Below are positions 39,446 through 49,414 of a stretch of 64,000 nt of DNA, piece by piece. Position numbers and translations under genes: made by a program. Source of the stretch: Novipirellula aureliae (GTDB lineage: Bacteria > Planctomycetota > Planctomycetia > Pirellulales > Pirellulaceae); NCBI RefSeq assembly GCF_007860185.1, contig NZ_SJPY01000007.1, positions 372,001 through 436,000 of the forward strand, written 5' to 3'. The notes below the pieces were generated by a model. It did not search any database, was not told the DNA's origin, and saw only the letters and a program-made list of their open reading frames with translations. The stretch's first letter is position 1. Each line of letters opens with the position of its first letter.

Positions 39446-40675
39446 TTAAATCTCTTCGTCGATGACTTCCTTCGCACTGCGAGTGCCCAAAGCACCCCAA
39501 AGGCCGTAAGGACTCGCTCTACCAGGAGCCTGAGCCCCCGATCCACCCGACCAAACGGCGCCGGCAGTTGAGTTACCCGCGTCAATGGAGTCGGTCATGT
39601 ATTTTACAGCTCCGTCACCCATCAATACATGACAACCACCTGAGTGATTACTCGACATCGTCCCGATTAGATCCAAGTCATCACCATTACTACGTGAACA
39701 AATCTCGCGGTTGGGAGGTAAGATCGTGAAACAAGTGGTGTAGATACCCTGAGCGTCGGCCCATCGGTAACCGCGAGCATTTCCTTCCCGGGAAGTACTT
39801 TGCCAACGCATTGGAGATTCAGGATCGACTCCATTTGCATGGTTGCCACAAATACTCGGGTTGTCACGCATATTTCGATTTGTCGTATCCAGGTTACCCC
39901 CGGTCAAATTGCCACCGGGCAATACCGTTCGCTTGTCTGAATCTTGGAGATACGTTGCGATTTCTCCCATCGCGATCGTATTGGAAAGACCATCAAGGAT
40001 ATCCCTGAACCCCATCGAATTTTTAATAAATGGCCGGAAGAATCCACGATGGGTGCTATTTGAGTCAGCGGCATTGTCCGCTGGATCGGTTCGATCTCGG
40101 TCCCATGTACCGTACATCGTATTGTAGGTGGAATCGCCTAGACAAGCCGCATAATTGGTTCGTCCAAGAGCAGGTCGGCCTTGCCCATCATCGCTCGGGC
40201 AGCGAAGGCCCGGAAACTCGGTAACCCAGGGAATGTAGTTAGCCTCATCGGGAGTTGGCCCCATCGGTGCCCATGGATTGGTTGGTGTTCCGATTCCTGC
40301 ACCCGTATTCCCATCCGATCGCTGTGCGCTTGGGTTAGAAATTTGCTCCCAAGATGCTTGCTGTTCCATAAACGGCAAAATTCCCACCAACATACTCAGG
40401 CGGTAGTTATTGAACAGATCCGAATCGTTATAACATGCAAATCCTCCATTATTACCTGTGCCGCTGCCCTGCTTGGGTAGCTGGTTGAAGGCAGAGTGAT
40501 AATTATGGATCGCCAAGCCGATTTGCTTGAAGTTATTGCTGCAGCTCATCCGTCTAGCAGCTTCCCGAGCGGCTTGAACTGCTGGTAGCAGCAAACCAAC
40601 TAAAACGCCAATAATGGCAATGACCACCAACAACTCCACGAGCGTGAAGCCACGTTTTCTCAATCTCATACGCAT
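39446..40675 (-). CDS. DUF1559 pseudopilin-like protein
   Basis: 409 residues. It starts [20 protein letters not shown], a type IV prepilin/pseudopilin leader and hydrophobic helix, followed by [18 protein letters not shown] and the DUF1559 body, and ends with the H-X9-DG motif [18 protein letters not shown]. It is thus complete. The ATG used has GAGG upstream; the frame is open to 40786. The role is unknown, probably exported and assembled or processed by a type II secretion-like system. Confidence 0.87.
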   Translation of the reverse strand: MRMRLRKRGFTLVELLVVIAIIGVLVGLLLPAVQAAREAARRMSCSNNFKQIGLAIHNYHSAFNQLPKQGSGTGNNGGFACYNDSDLFNNYRLSMLVGILPFMEQQASWEQISNPSAQRSDGNTGAGIGTPTNPWAPMGPTPDEANYIPWVTEFPGLRCPSDDGQGRPALGRTNYAACLGDSTYNTMYGTWDRDRTDPADNAADSNSTHRGFFRPFIKNSMGFRDILDGLSNTIAMGEIATYLQDSDKRTVLPGGNLTGGNLDTTNRNMRDNPSICGNHANGVDPESPMRWQSTSREGNARGYRWADAQGIYTTCFTILPPNREICSRSNGDDLDLIGTMSSNHSGGCHVLMGDGAVKYMTDSIDAGNSTAGAVWSGGSGAQAPGRASPYGLWGALGTRSAKEVIDEEI

Positions 40676-40796
40676 TTTGAATACCTCAAATACATGACGA
40701 TTACCGACGCTGGACCGTGCCAGCACCGTGTCTGAAGAAAAGAAAGTGGACTGATACGACAGTCCAAACAACAAGGAAAATCTCAATCTCTGTGCC

Positions 40797-40821
40797 TCGT
40801 TGCCAGCACCGCTGGCAACGA
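40797..40821. repeat. 11-bp inverted repeat between DUF1559 genes
   Basis: TCGTTGCCAGC, loop ACC, GCTGGCAACGA. Perfect stem lying between the headless and the complete DUF1559 gene; no T-run follows on the minus strand. Confidence 0.6.
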
Positions 40822-40852
40822 AACAAAAGTGCTTTTAGTACAAAAGAGCTTC

Positions 40853-41365
40853 TTAAAACTCTGTTTCGATAACTTCTTTGGCGGCCATAGTGCCCAAGGC
40901 ACCCCCCAAGCCAAATGGGCTTTTATCGCCAGGGTTATTCTTAAAGATGATCATCTGGCCGCCTGTTTGATCGCCGGCCTCCATGGAATCCGTAATGAAC
41001 TTCACGGCTCCATCGCCCATCAGAACGTGGTAACCGCTTTGCTGGTTGCTACGAGGCGGCAAAATCCCATCGGTATTGGCATTATCGCCATTCATGCAGA
41101 GCGTTGAATTTGGCGGATTGATTGTCGTCATACCCGTGAACAGAGCGCGTCCATACACCCTGCGGAAACCACGTCGCTCTTCCGAACTGGTAATCGTTCC
41201 GTATGCAGCGGAAGTAGAATCCCAGAATTGAGGTCTTTGCGTATCGCGAAATCGGTCACAATCGCCAGCCACACCGGCGTCGGTCAAAAGATTTCCATCG
41301 ACCGCATCAACCCGACGCGCGCGGACATAGGCATCAGCGAACAAGGACGAATAAGACAACTTCAT
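40853..41365 (-). pseudogene. Headless DUF1559 copy (C-terminal part only)
   Basis: 170 residues matching the last third of DUF1559 proteins, including [20 protein letters not shown] and the ending GGALGTMAAKEVIETEF, closely like the neighbour's [18 protein letters not shown]. The prepilin leader, hydrophobic helix and first ~240 residues are absent, and nothing like them is seen upstream. It is most likely a truncated duplicate; expression is uncertain. Confidence 0.7.
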
Positions 41366-42224
41366 TTCGAAGACCCGTGCAAACGAGAAAGAGGAAAAAA
41401 CTACGGAGATTTACTGTTGGGCAGAAATATTATGGAGCGCCGTTGTTGGCACTCCATCGATCGACGCCTTCATTCTCGGCGCCGCGCAAGTACACGTTAA
41501 AAATGCAGACTAGGGAAGAACACCCTCCGCAATCATGAGATGATGCAAATCGAGAAAAACTCTAGGAAGCTGCTAACGACCACTTAAAACCTCGCCAGAA
41601 CGGGGATCACCCCCCACTCCCCCGGAAGCAACCTCTAAAATCGAGCAAAACCATCCGCCAAGTGATCAGCCAACTCCATGGGAATCCAGTATAGGGACAA
41701 AATTCGCAACGGTCAATAAATACAAGGAGAATATAAGCACCGTCCGCATTATTTTTTTTCGGCAAAGTGTTAATGATTTGCGACACGATAAGATGGAAAC
41801 AGAAAGATTCGCAGAAGGTATCAATGTCTGGAAAGGGACCAATACGCGTCAATCCAAAGGGCATTGGGGAGTCGTTTTGTGGAAACGAAGCAGTCTTAGA
41901 GCAGCTCGGTTCTTGCCTCTGCCATTTTTGTCAACAGCCTCCTCGGGATGTTTATCGTCTGCCGCTGTTCAATCAAAACGCCAGTCTTTCATCTGGCAGT
42001 CTGCGCACTTGATTCTGCGCACTTGATTGTCAAGCTGCGAGCGTGATCATGCGGCTTTCAATACGGACATCGCCCGCGTGCGCGAACGCTGTACTTGAAG
42101 CCGCTGTGGCGGTGCCGACCCGGCGAGGAAAACCGGGAGATGCTTTCCCGTTGCCAAGTGGTGGGTGCGGGGGCTCCCAATTGTCGAGCCAGTCTACCTG
42201 CTGCTTGTCGGTTCTACCTACAAA
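41366..42224. other. Long non-coding region
   Basis: About 860 nt without a supported gene. A run of eight T lies at 41752-41759, and 42098-42140 is a copy of the repeat at 38917-38960. Confidence 0.5.
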
Positions 42225-43934
42225 CTACGACCGCAAATAGTACAAAACCAAGCATACCGCTAACAAGAAAGTGGACCAGAACGTCATGGTGCTCGTTGAC
42301 CACGTACGACCAAGTAGCCCCTGTTCATTGAAACGAGTCCTTGCGTCAAAAACGATATGGCGAAGTATCGCAAGCACTCCCTGACGCAAAAACTGATCGA
42401 TCGAACGGACGCCCTTTCTGGTTACCGCAACCAACTTCGGTAGCGCCCGCCGATAGATCCAATCGGTGTCCAAATTGGTGGCACGCTGTTCCGATGGGTA
42501 GAGTCCAGTCTTCATCAAAAACACAAACGCCAACGCTGCGAACAACAATAGCTGCAACTGTGTGACGACGTGAGTGACGGTGTAAGGATGGTATTCGACA
42601 TCGTTGGGCAATAGCCGATAGAGCAATGGATAGGCAATCCCAAGTCCGATACAGAAAAACGAGGCGATCCCCATCGCAACCAACATGTTCATCGGCGCTT
42701 CTTTGACCCGCTTGCCGGAATCGTGCGCGAAAAACGCAAAGAACGGAATCTTGATGCCCGAGTGCTCCATCACCCCCGCTGACGCGATCAACAAGATCAA
42801 CCAGGTGATGAACTGATGTTCTTCGGCCGCAGCACTGATAATCATCGATTTACTGATAAAACCACTGAGCAGCGGAAAACCAGAAATCGCCCCCGCTCCG
42901 ATGATGCAAAATGCAGTCGTCCAAGGCATCGATTTATGTAGGCCACCGAGTTCGGTCGCCTTTACCGTTCCGACTCGGTACAAGACCGCTCCCATCGACA
43001 TGAACAACAATGACTTGTAAATGATGTGGCAAAACGCGTGGGCAATGGTTCCGTTGATCGCCAAGTCGCTACCAATCCCAATCCCAACGACCATAAACCC
43101 GAGCTGATTGTTCAAGCTGTAAGCCAGTACTCGACGCAAATCGTTTTCGATCACGGCAAATACGATTGGGAACAACGTCATGATGCAGCCAACCCAAATC
43201 AACGGCTCGAAACCAGCGAAGCCTCGGATCAATGAATAGACGGCCAACTTGGTCGTGAACGCACTCAAAAATACCGAGCCCGTCACCGTCGCCTTGGGAT
43301 AGGAATCCTGCAACCAATTGTGCAGCAGTGGAAACGCACACTTGATCCCAAAGGCAAACAAGATCAAGCATGCCGATGCGCTCAGCGGCTCTCCTTCAAC
43401 AACCATCTTGGTAAACTCAAGCGACCCCGTTTCGACGAGACGCATGATCGCACCGGAAAGCAATAACACTCCTGATGTGACTTGGATGATCAAATATCGC
43501 ATCCCGGCGCGATAGGAGCGTTCATTGTTACTGGCCCAAATCAAAAAGACACTCGAAAGAGCTGTCAATTCCCAGTAAACAAACAACGTTAGCAGATCAC
43601 CTGCGCAACAAGCACCGATGGCGGCACCGGCGTAAACGATTCCCGATACGTGTTGCCGCGTGTCGCGAACATGCAGCGCATAGATCGCTGATACAATCGC
43701 TGCGATATGAAACACGATGCCAAAAATGCGACTCGTCGCATCGATGCGAACCATTTCAAGCGTTGTCCCAAACAACTCAATGTGTCCGAAACTCGTTTCA
43801 CTTGTCAAGCAAAACAGCAACAAACTAAGCAGCGACAATGCCAGTACCACGATCGCTTGGAGACGTTGCGCAAAGAATGGCAATACCAACGCGCCGAGGA
43901 TCATGATCAAACCAGGTGGAATGTTATCGATCAT
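42225..43934 (-). CDS. Mrp-type antiporter, third D-like (NuoL/M/N) subunit
   Basis: 569 residues, about 14 to 16 membrane helices, with the proton-channel family core: FVYWELTALSSVFLIWAS (the channel Glu), FGIKCAFPLLHNWLQDSYP (Lys and His) and HAFCHIIYKSLLFMSMG. It is a proton-translocating subunit of a multi-subunit cation/proton antiporter. The start was placed at ATG 43934, preceded by GAGG, rather than 43958; it overlaps the small upstream gene by 11 nt. It is the last gene of the operon. Confidence 0.85.
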   Translation of the reverse strand: MIDNIPPGLIMILGALVLPFFAQRLQAIVVLALSLLSLLLFCLTSETSFGHIELFGTTLEMVRIDATSRIFGIVFHIAAIVSAIYALHVRDTRQHVSGIVYAGAAIGACCAGDLLTLFVYWELTALSSVFLIWASNNERSYRAGMRYLIIQVTSGVLLLSGAIMRLVETGSLEFTKMVVEGEPLSASACLILFAFGIKCAFPLLHNWLQDSYPKATVTGSVFLSAFTTKLAVYSLIRGFAGFEPLIWVGCIMTLFPIVFAVIENDLRRVLAYSLNNQLGFMVVGIGIGSDLAINGTIAHAFCHIIYKSLLFMSMGAVLYRVGTVKATELGGLHKSMPWTTAFCIIGAGAISGFPLLSGFISKSMIISAAAEEHQFITWLILLIASAGVMEHSGIKIPFFAFFAHDSGKRVKEAPMNMLVAMGIASFFCIGLGIAYPLLYRLLPNDVEYHPYTVTHVVTQLQLLLFAALAFVFLMKTGLYPSEQRATNLDTDWIYRRALPKLVAVTRKGVRSIDQFLRQGVLAILRHIVFDARTRFNEQGLLGRTWSTSTMTFWSTFLLAVCLVLYYLRS

Positions 43935-44220
43935 AATAATCCTCGGGTCTCGAAACAAAAATCCTTAACAAACGACCTAAAAAGACGACAACGACAAAAG
44001 CGATAAATCCAAACCAGGCTTGGAATCCGATCACATTTTCCCAGGCGGGGAAATGTGGATGCGGGTTCGTGTAAAAGAAATCGGCTAGAACTAACAGAAC
44101 GCAAACGACCACCAACGCAATCACCATCTTGTTGATGTTGCTCGGTCTTTCAAACCAACTCGGATCGTCATGTCCATTGGCGTGAACCGATTCACCGCTG
44201 TTTTGGGAAGAGTCATTCAT
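43924..44220 (-). CDS. Small two-helix membrane protein of the antiporter operon
   Basis: 98 residues: a polar N-terminus, two hydrophobic helices (MVIALVVVCVLLVLADFFY and FQAWFGFIAFVVVVFLGRL) and a short basic/acidic tail. No named family, but it lies within the operon between two D-type subunits, overlapping the second, so it is likely an accessory subunit. Confidence 0.7.
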   Translation of the reverse strand: MNDSSQNSGESVHANGHDDPSWFERPSNINKMVIALVVVCVLLVLADFFYTNPHPHFPAWENVIGFQAWFGFIAFVVVVFLGRLLRIFVSRPEDYYDR

Positions 44221-44248
44221 AAGGATTAAAATCGTATTGAGAACGAGC

Positions 44249-45808
44249 TTATTTCGTCGTAATGGGCAGCAAAACGTCGTAGATCCACTCGGCGCTAAAG
44301 AACAACATGACGCTCAACAAGGCAGTGATGCAAAGCGGGACGACGCACATCCAAGGTGCCTCCTGAATCCCGCTGCCTGTGTCCCCACTGTCTGTGTCCC
44401 CGCTGCCTGTGTCCCCACTGTCTGTGTCCCCGCTGTCTGTGAAATTGTGGTCGCCGATGGAATCGGTTTCTAACGGAGCCATAAACGCGCGAATGGGGAT
44501 CGGGATCAAGTAGGCGATATTCAATAATGAACTAATCATCAATGCCGCCAACAACAGATAGAGGTGTGCCTCGACCGTTCCAATCGCCAAAAACCATTTG
44601 CTCCAGGCGCCACCGCCCGGTGGCAATCCGATGATGCTAACCGCGGCAACCAAGAAAGCAGCAAACGTGAATGGCATTTTCCGCCCCAACCCTCGCAGTT
44701 CACTGATGTTCGTCTTATGAGCGGCGACGTAGATCGCACCCGCACAAAAGAAGAGCGTGATTTTGCCGACCGCATGCATCGCAATGTGCATGCCACCACC
44801 GATCACACTGTTCGGAGTCGCCAACGCCGCGCCAAGCGTGATGTAGGCTAACTGGCTAATGGTGGAGTAAGCCAAGCGAGCTTTCAGATTATCTTTGCTC
44901 ATTGCAACCAATGAAGCGATGAGTATCGTCGCGCCGGCAACGTAAGCTAACCAAACGCTAACGCCACTGAGCTGTAGCAAATCGATGCCGAAAATGTACA
45001 CGACCACTTTTAGCACCGAGAAGACGCCGACCTTTACGACGGCGACCGCGTGCAACAGAGCACTAACGGGTGTCGGAGCGACCATCGCAGCGGGCAGCCA
45101 ACGATGAAATGGCATGAGCGCGGCCTTGCCAATGCCAAATGCAAATAGCCCCAGCAAGACGCCGAGCTGCAGATCATTGATTTTACCATCGGCATACGCA
45201 AAGTTTAAAATCCCACCAGGCGTAAAATCGAGCGTACCGGCTAGAAACCAAGTCCAGGCGACCGCCAACATGAAGAACGCGATCGATGTCGAAAGCAATA
45301 TTCCCAAGTAGACTCGCCCACCATCGCGTGCTGCCTTGGTGCCGTGATGGGTAACGAGCGGGTAGGTCGACACGGTCATCAATTCATAAGCGACAAATAA
45401 TGTAAAAAGATTGCTGGAGAACGCGGCAGCCATTGCGGCGAAAATCGCAATCGCGAAACAGCAATAGAATCGAGTTTGATGCTGTTCATGATGACCACGC
45501 ATATAGCCGATTGCATAAACACTTGTCAGAATCCACAAGCCGGATGCAACGAGTGCGAACAGCATTCCAAGCGGTTCGACTTTGAAAGCGATTTCGAAGC
45601 CTGGGATCATTTCGCCCACGGACCACATCGGTCGCTCGCCCGCAAAGACATGACTTGCCAATCCACAAGTGACCAAAAACAGCATGCCAGAAACCGCTAA
45701 CATGCACGCTTCACGTACGTTTGGCCATTCACCAAACGCATTGATGAGCAGCAACGCGACCAATGGCAAAACCAGAGCTGCGACGATCAAGTTCTCTGGG
45801 GTCATCAT
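44249..45808 (-). CDS. Mrp-type antiporter, second D-like subunit
   Basis: 519 residues, proton-channel subunit with FVAYELMTVSTYPLVTHHG, GIGKAALMPFHRWLPAAM and HAVGKITLFFCAGAIYV. A cytoplasmic-side loop near the C-terminus carries a 15-nt tandem repeat encoding DSGDT/GSGDT units at 44371-44441. Its start overlaps the previous D subunit by ATGA. Confidence 0.85.
   Translation of the reverse strand: MMTPENLIVAALVLPLVALLLINAFGEWPNVREACMLAVSGMLFLVTCGLASHVFAGERPMWSVGEMIPGFEIAFKVEPLGMLFALVASGLWILTSVYAIGYMRGHHEQHQTRFYCCFAIAIFAAMAAAFSSNLFTLFVAYELMTVSTYPLVTHHGTKAARDGGRVYLGILLSTSIAFFMLAVAWTWFLAGTLDFTPGGILNFAYADGKINDLQLGVLLGLFAFGIGKAALMPFHRWLPAAMVAPTPVSALLHAVAVVKVGVFSVLKVVVYIFGIDLLQLSGVSVWLAYVAGATILIASLVAMSKDNLKARLAYSTISQLAYITLGAALATPNSVIGGGMHIAMHAVGKITLFFCAGAIYVAAHKTNISELRGLGRKMPFTFAAFLVAAVSIIGLPPGGGAWSKWFLAIGTVEAHLYLLLAALMISSLLNIAYLIPIPIRAFMAPLETDSIGDHNFTDSGDTDSGDTGSGDTDSGDTGSGIQEAPWMCVVPLCITALLSVMLFFSAEWIYDVLLPITTK
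44371..44441. repeat. 15/30-bp in-frame tandem repeat
   Basis: Two exact 30-nt units (44371-44400 and 44401-44430), each made of two near-identical 15-mers (CGCTGCCTGTGTCCC type), followed by a partial unit. Length divisible by three keeps the antiporter frame open. Confidence 0.85.
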
Positions 45809-47286
45809 GGTGCGACTCCCAATAGCGACGCAGCCGCAGCCGCAGCCAAGTCAGCCGAATACGTCGTCCAAAAACCGAACAACAAAATCGATCCCATCAT
45901 CAGGTAGGTTGGCACAAGCATTGTTAGCGGAGCCTCTTTTGCAGCCGCCGTTACCTCCGTCGGCTCGCTAAAGAACAGCGTCTCGACGACTCGCCATACA
46001 TACACGACCGCCAACAGCGAACTGAGAAGCATTAAGACGGCAACGATAACATGGTGGGTTTGAAACGCGGACGTTAGTAGTAGCCATTTACTAACAAAGC
46101 CAGCGGTTAGGGGAACACCGATCAAACCGAGTCCACCAATGGCCCAAGCCGTCGACGTCCATGGCATCGTCCGCCCGGCACCACGCCAATCGGAAAGCTG
46201 AACCGAGCCAAGCTGCAGAGCGAAACAGCCAACCACCATAAACAAGCCACCTTTGATGATCGCGTGATTGAACATATGACTAATCCCGGCAGTCAAGCCT
46301 GCTTGATTGGCCATACTAATACCGAGCAAGATGTAGCCGATTTGGGCAATACTCGAATAGGCCAACAAACGCTTTACGTTTTCTTGGAAAATCGCAGCCG
46401 TCGATGCCGCAAAGATCCCGACGAGTGCCAAAACCATAAGCGCCGTTCGCAGCGGTAACTGCTCGAACGCGAATTGCATCGTAAAAATGCTGAACACGAT
46501 TCTCAGCAATGCGTAAACCGATACCTTGGTCGCTGTCGCAGCAATAAAGCAAGTGACCACCGAAGGAGCATAGGTGTAGGCATTTGGCAGCCAAGAATGA
46601 AGTGGAAAGACAGCGACTTTGATAAACAGACCGATCGTCATGAAGGCAAACGCGACCAAAACGGTTCGCGGCCCATGGTCGATCGGCAAACGGCCAGCAA
46701 TATCCGCCATGTTCAGCGTGCCGGTCATTTGGTAGACCAATCCGATTCCGATCAAGATGAACGTCGCCCCCACACTGCCTAAAATCAAGTAGTGGAAAGC
46801 TGCCAGCGGAGCACGTCGCGTTCGGCCTAAACTGATCAGTGCATAAGATGATAACGACGAAATTTCCAAAAACACAAACAGATTAAACAGGTCTCCGGTG
46901 ATGCAAATCCCCAATAACCCCGTTAGGCAAAGCAGGTAGGTTGCAAAGAACAGATAGTGTTTCGATTCAGGGATTTCTTTGGCAATACTGGCCGGTGCAT
47001 AAGTCATCACCATCGCTCCGAGAGCCGAGACGAACATCACCACAAAGCTACTCAAACCATCGGCAACGTACTCGATTCCATACGGCGGTTCCCAGTTGCC
47101 GATGTTGTATCGGATGACCCCTTCGGAGGAAACTTTTATCATCAAAGCCACCGCAATTGCAAACACCGCATAGGTGGTCAACAAACAAATCGCGTAAGCC
47201 GCCCGTCGATGGCCGACCAACACGCATAGGGGGGCAGCCATCAATGGGATGACGATTAGTAGGATTGGCAAATTGAAATCGATCAC
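45805..47286 (-). CDS. mnhD: Mrp-type antiporter subunit D
   Basis: 493 residues, the closest to canonical MnhD/MrpD in order and sequence: FNLFVFLEISSLSSYALISLG, FIKVAVFPLHSWLPNAYTYAP and HMFNHAIIKGGLFMVVG. It begins within the stop of the C subunit (ATGA) and ends within the start of a second D-like gene. Confidence 0.88.
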   Translation of the reverse strand: MIDFNLPILLIVIPLMAAPLCVLVGHRRAAYAICLLTTYAVFAIAVALMIKVSSEGVIRYNIGNWEPPYGIEYVADGLSSFVVMFVSALGAMVMTYAPASIAKEIPESKHYLFFATYLLCLTGLLGICITGDLFNLFVFLEISSLSSYALISLGRTRRAPLAAFHYLILGSVGATFILIGIGLVYQMTGTLNMADIAGRLPIDHGPRTVLVAFAFMTIGLFIKVAVFPLHSWLPNAYTYAPSVVTCFIAATATKVSVYALLRIVFSIFTMQFAFEQLPLRTALMVLALVGIFAASTAAIFQENVKRLLAYSSIAQIGYILLGISMANQAGLTAGISHMFNHAIIKGGLFMVVGCFALQLGSVQLSDWRGAGRTMPWTSTAWAIGGLGLIGVPLTAGFVSKWLLLTSAFQTHHVIVAVLMLLSSLLAVVYVWRVVETLFFSEPTEVTAAAKEAPLTMLVPTYLMMGSILLFGFWTTYSADLAAAAAASLLGVAP

Positions 47287-47696
47287 GATTGAAGATCCAT
47301 TTCTAAGACTTCGCTTTCATCGATCGTGCCGTATTCTTCACGAATTCGAACGATCAATGCGAGTGCTAACGAGGTGGTCGCAATACCGACGACGATCGCG
47401 GTAAGCATCAGAACACTCGGAAGTGGATTGGAGTAAATGATCGCCTCGGCTGCCGCATGTCCAGTCGCTGCCTCGGCCGCATGTCCATTCGCGATTGCTG
47501 GCGGAACAATCGGTGCCGTGCCTCCTTCCACTTTTCCCATCGTCACGTACATCAGAATGACGGATGTTTGAAAGATGTTTAACCCCAACACGACCTTCAC
47601 CATGTTTTGGCTGGCGATCACAATATAGAACCCCGTCATCATCAAACAAATCACGATCCAATAATTGTATAGCCCAAAAATTTGCTCCAAATTCAT
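47283..47696 (-). CDS. mnhC: Mrp-type antiporter subunit C (NuoK-like)
   Basis: 137 residues, three helices: YNYWIVICLMMTGFYIVIAS, VVLGLNIFQTSVILMYV (with its NuoK-like Asn) and VLMLTAIVVGIATTSLALAL. It is related to NuoK. The start overlaps subunit B by ATGA. A ~20-residue His/Ala-rich loop (NGHAAEAATGHAAAEA) is inserted between helices 2 and 3. Confidence 0.88.
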   Translation of the reverse strand: MNLEQIFGLYNYWIVICLMMTGFYIVIASQNMVKVVLGLNIFQTSVILMYVTMGKVEGGTAPIVPPAIANGHAAEAATGHAAAEAIIYSNPLPSVLMLTAIVVGIATTSLALALIVRIREEYGTIDESEVLEMDLQS

Positions 47697-48133
47697 GTGA
47701 CTCGTCTCCTGCCCGCGAATAAATAGAAGATCATCGTCATCACAGCCGTCACGGTAATACCGACACCACATTCCACCAAAAAGATGCCTAGGTGCTGGCC
47801 CGCCGGAACACCGTAATCGGTCAACCAATTATGTTCGAGCATTTCGTAGTCGAGAAAATGACCTCCGAGGAACATCGTCAAAAAGCCGGTGCCCGCGTAG
47901 ATGCTGACGCCCAGCGCCATCAGTTTTTCGACCGTTCGCGGTGGAGCAACCTGCTGAACGGCAGGCAAGCCGAACACCAATCCATACAAAATCAATGCTG
48001 ACGCCAAGATCACCCCCGCTTGAAATCCGCCCCCCGGTCCAAAGTCGCCATGAAATTGGACGTAGAAAGCAAACAACAAGATGTACGGAATCAGAATCTT
48101 GGTAATGATTCGAATGATAGGAAACGCTCTCAT
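47693..48133 (-). CDS. mnhB: Mrp-type antiporter subunit B
   Basis: 146 residues with four helices and the MnhB signature HGDFGPGGGFQAGVILASAL. It overlaps neighbours at both ends by 4 nt. Confidence 0.92.
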   Translation of the reverse strand: MRAFPIIRIITKILIPYILLFAFYVQFHGDFGPGGGFQAGVILASALILYGLVFGLPAVQQVAPPRTVEKLMALGVSIYAGTGFLTMFLGGHFLDYEMLEHNWLTDYGVPAGQHLGIFLVECGVGITVTAVMTMIFYLFAGRRRVT

Positions 48134-48708
48134 TTGGTTGACGCTCCGAATGTTGAGTCTTTGCCAACCAAGTCGCTCGACGGTGTCTTGTCTCGACGCA
48201 AAATAAGCATCACGGCAATACCAGCCGTTAAAACCACGGTCGTTTCTCCGAGCGTGTCGTAGCCACGATAGCTAGCCAAAATCGAAGTCACAATGTTGGG
48301 TAGTCCATGCATGTCATGCAAGGACCGCTCAACAAACGATGGGGAGGGATGCAGGTGAATCGGTGCTTGTGGATCCGCAAAATGCGGCATGTCGAGCGTG
48401 CCGTAGCCTAGGATTAGTCCGGTCGTTAAGACCAATACGAGCGGCAGCACTCGAATTCGCTTGAGACGCGGTATTCGATTGCCGGTCAGTTTTAAGGTGC
48501 CAAGCATCAATACCGTTGAGATCCCAGCACCGACCGCCGCCTCGGTAAACGCCACATCGGGTGCATCAAGAACCAGCATCCAACTTGCACTCAAAAAGCT
48601 GTAGATACCCGTAAACATGATCGCGGCCCACAAGTCTCGAAGCCGAGCAATGGTGACAGCCGTGACGACCAGAAAAGCCAGAATGGAAAAATCGATCAAT
48701 AAACTCAT
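48130..48708 (-). CDS. DUF4040 protein, fused MbhD/MbhE-like subunit (MrpA C-terminal equivalent)
   Basis: 192 residues. The first half has DUF4040 (DLWAAIMFTGIYSFLSASWM, then APDVAFTEAAVGAGISTVLM), equal to the C-terminal part of MrpA or MbhD; the second half has one or two helices ending with SYRGYDTLGETTVVLTAG, typical of MbhE or the MrpB N-terminal region. It replaces the missing MnhA and supports the Mbh-type gene order. Confidence 0.85.
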   Translation of the reverse strand: MSLLIDFSILAFLVVTAVTIARLRDLWAAIMFTGIYSFLSASWMLVLDAPDVAFTEAAVGAGISTVLMLGTLKLTGNRIPRLKRIRVLPLVLVLTTGLILGYGTLDMPHFADPQAPIHLHPSPSFVERSLHDMHGLPNIVTSILASYRGYDTLGETTVVLTAGIAVMLILRRDKTPSSDLVGKDSTFGASTK

Positions 48709-49127
48709 GCTGACTCGGTTCCCTTCTCTTGCGAAGCCGACTTGATCGCGTCCTTCTGCTCTGCTATCGCAGGCCCGCCTGACTCAGAGCGGCCGGATCC
48801 AGAGCGGCCCGCCCGGCGACTCGAATCCAAGTCGACGCCTGGCATAAAGCTGTGTTCCATCGCTGATCGCGCCAGTGCGTGGCAAGAACTCGGGCTCGTG
48901 ATCAGCAGGAAGAAAAGAATCGCAACAAGCTTCAACGTTGTGAGGCTAAGTCCCGATTGACACATCAACCCAGCAACAATCAATCCAGCACCCATCGTGT
49001 CGGTTATCCCGGCACCGTGCATTCGAGAATAGAATTCGGGGAGTCGTACAATTCCAATCCCGCCGATCATCGAAAAGATCGACCCCGTAATCAACAACAC
49101 CCAACTGAAAATATCCCAAAGGCTCAT
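48705..49127 (-). CDS. mnhG: Mrp-type antiporter subunit G
   Basis: 140 residues. MnhG core with three helices: MIGGIGIVRLPEFYSRMHGAG is the family signature. A hydrophilic Ser/Arg/Glu-rich tail of ~50 residues (SRRAGRSGSGRSESGG) is extra. A GTG three nt upstream is an alternative start; either way it overlaps the F subunit. Confidence 0.9.
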   Translation of the reverse strand: MSLWDIFSWVLLITGSIFSMIGGIGIVRLPEFYSRMHGAGITDTMGAGLIVAGLMCQSGLSLTTLKLVAILFFLLITSPSSCHALARSAMEHSFMPGVDLDSSRRAGRSGSGRSESGGPAIAEQKDAIKSASQEKGTESA

Positions 49128-49414
49128 CACGCCGGCTCCTGATCCGCTAAAGATTCGTCGTGGGTAAACCTTAGCAAAGCGACCATGCCAATGAAGTTCA
49201 TCAAGCTGTAGAGTAGTGCCAGATCGAGGAAATCATCACGAGTCGTCATGAAGTCAACAACGCATATAAAAAGCACGGTCTTTGTGCCGAATGTGTTGAG
49301 GGCCAAAACGCGGTCGAAAACCGTTGGCCCACAAATCGCCCGGGTCAACGCCAATGACATCGTCAGCAGAATTCCAATCGCTGTAATCGCAAACATCCAA
49401 TCAATGTTGTTCAT
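49127..49414 (-). CDS. mnhF: Mrp-type antiporter subunit F
   Basis: 95 residues, three helices, with ALTRAICGPTVFDRVLALNT (family signature) and ALLYSLMNFIGMVALLRF. The ATG at 49414 overlaps the E subunit by ATGA; a longer frame exists but runs into it. Confidence 0.92.
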   Translation of the reverse strand: MNNIDWMFAITAIGILLTMSLALTRAICGPTVFDRVLALNTFGTKTVLFICVVDFMTTRDDFLDLALLYSLMNFIGMVALLRFTHDESLADQEPA

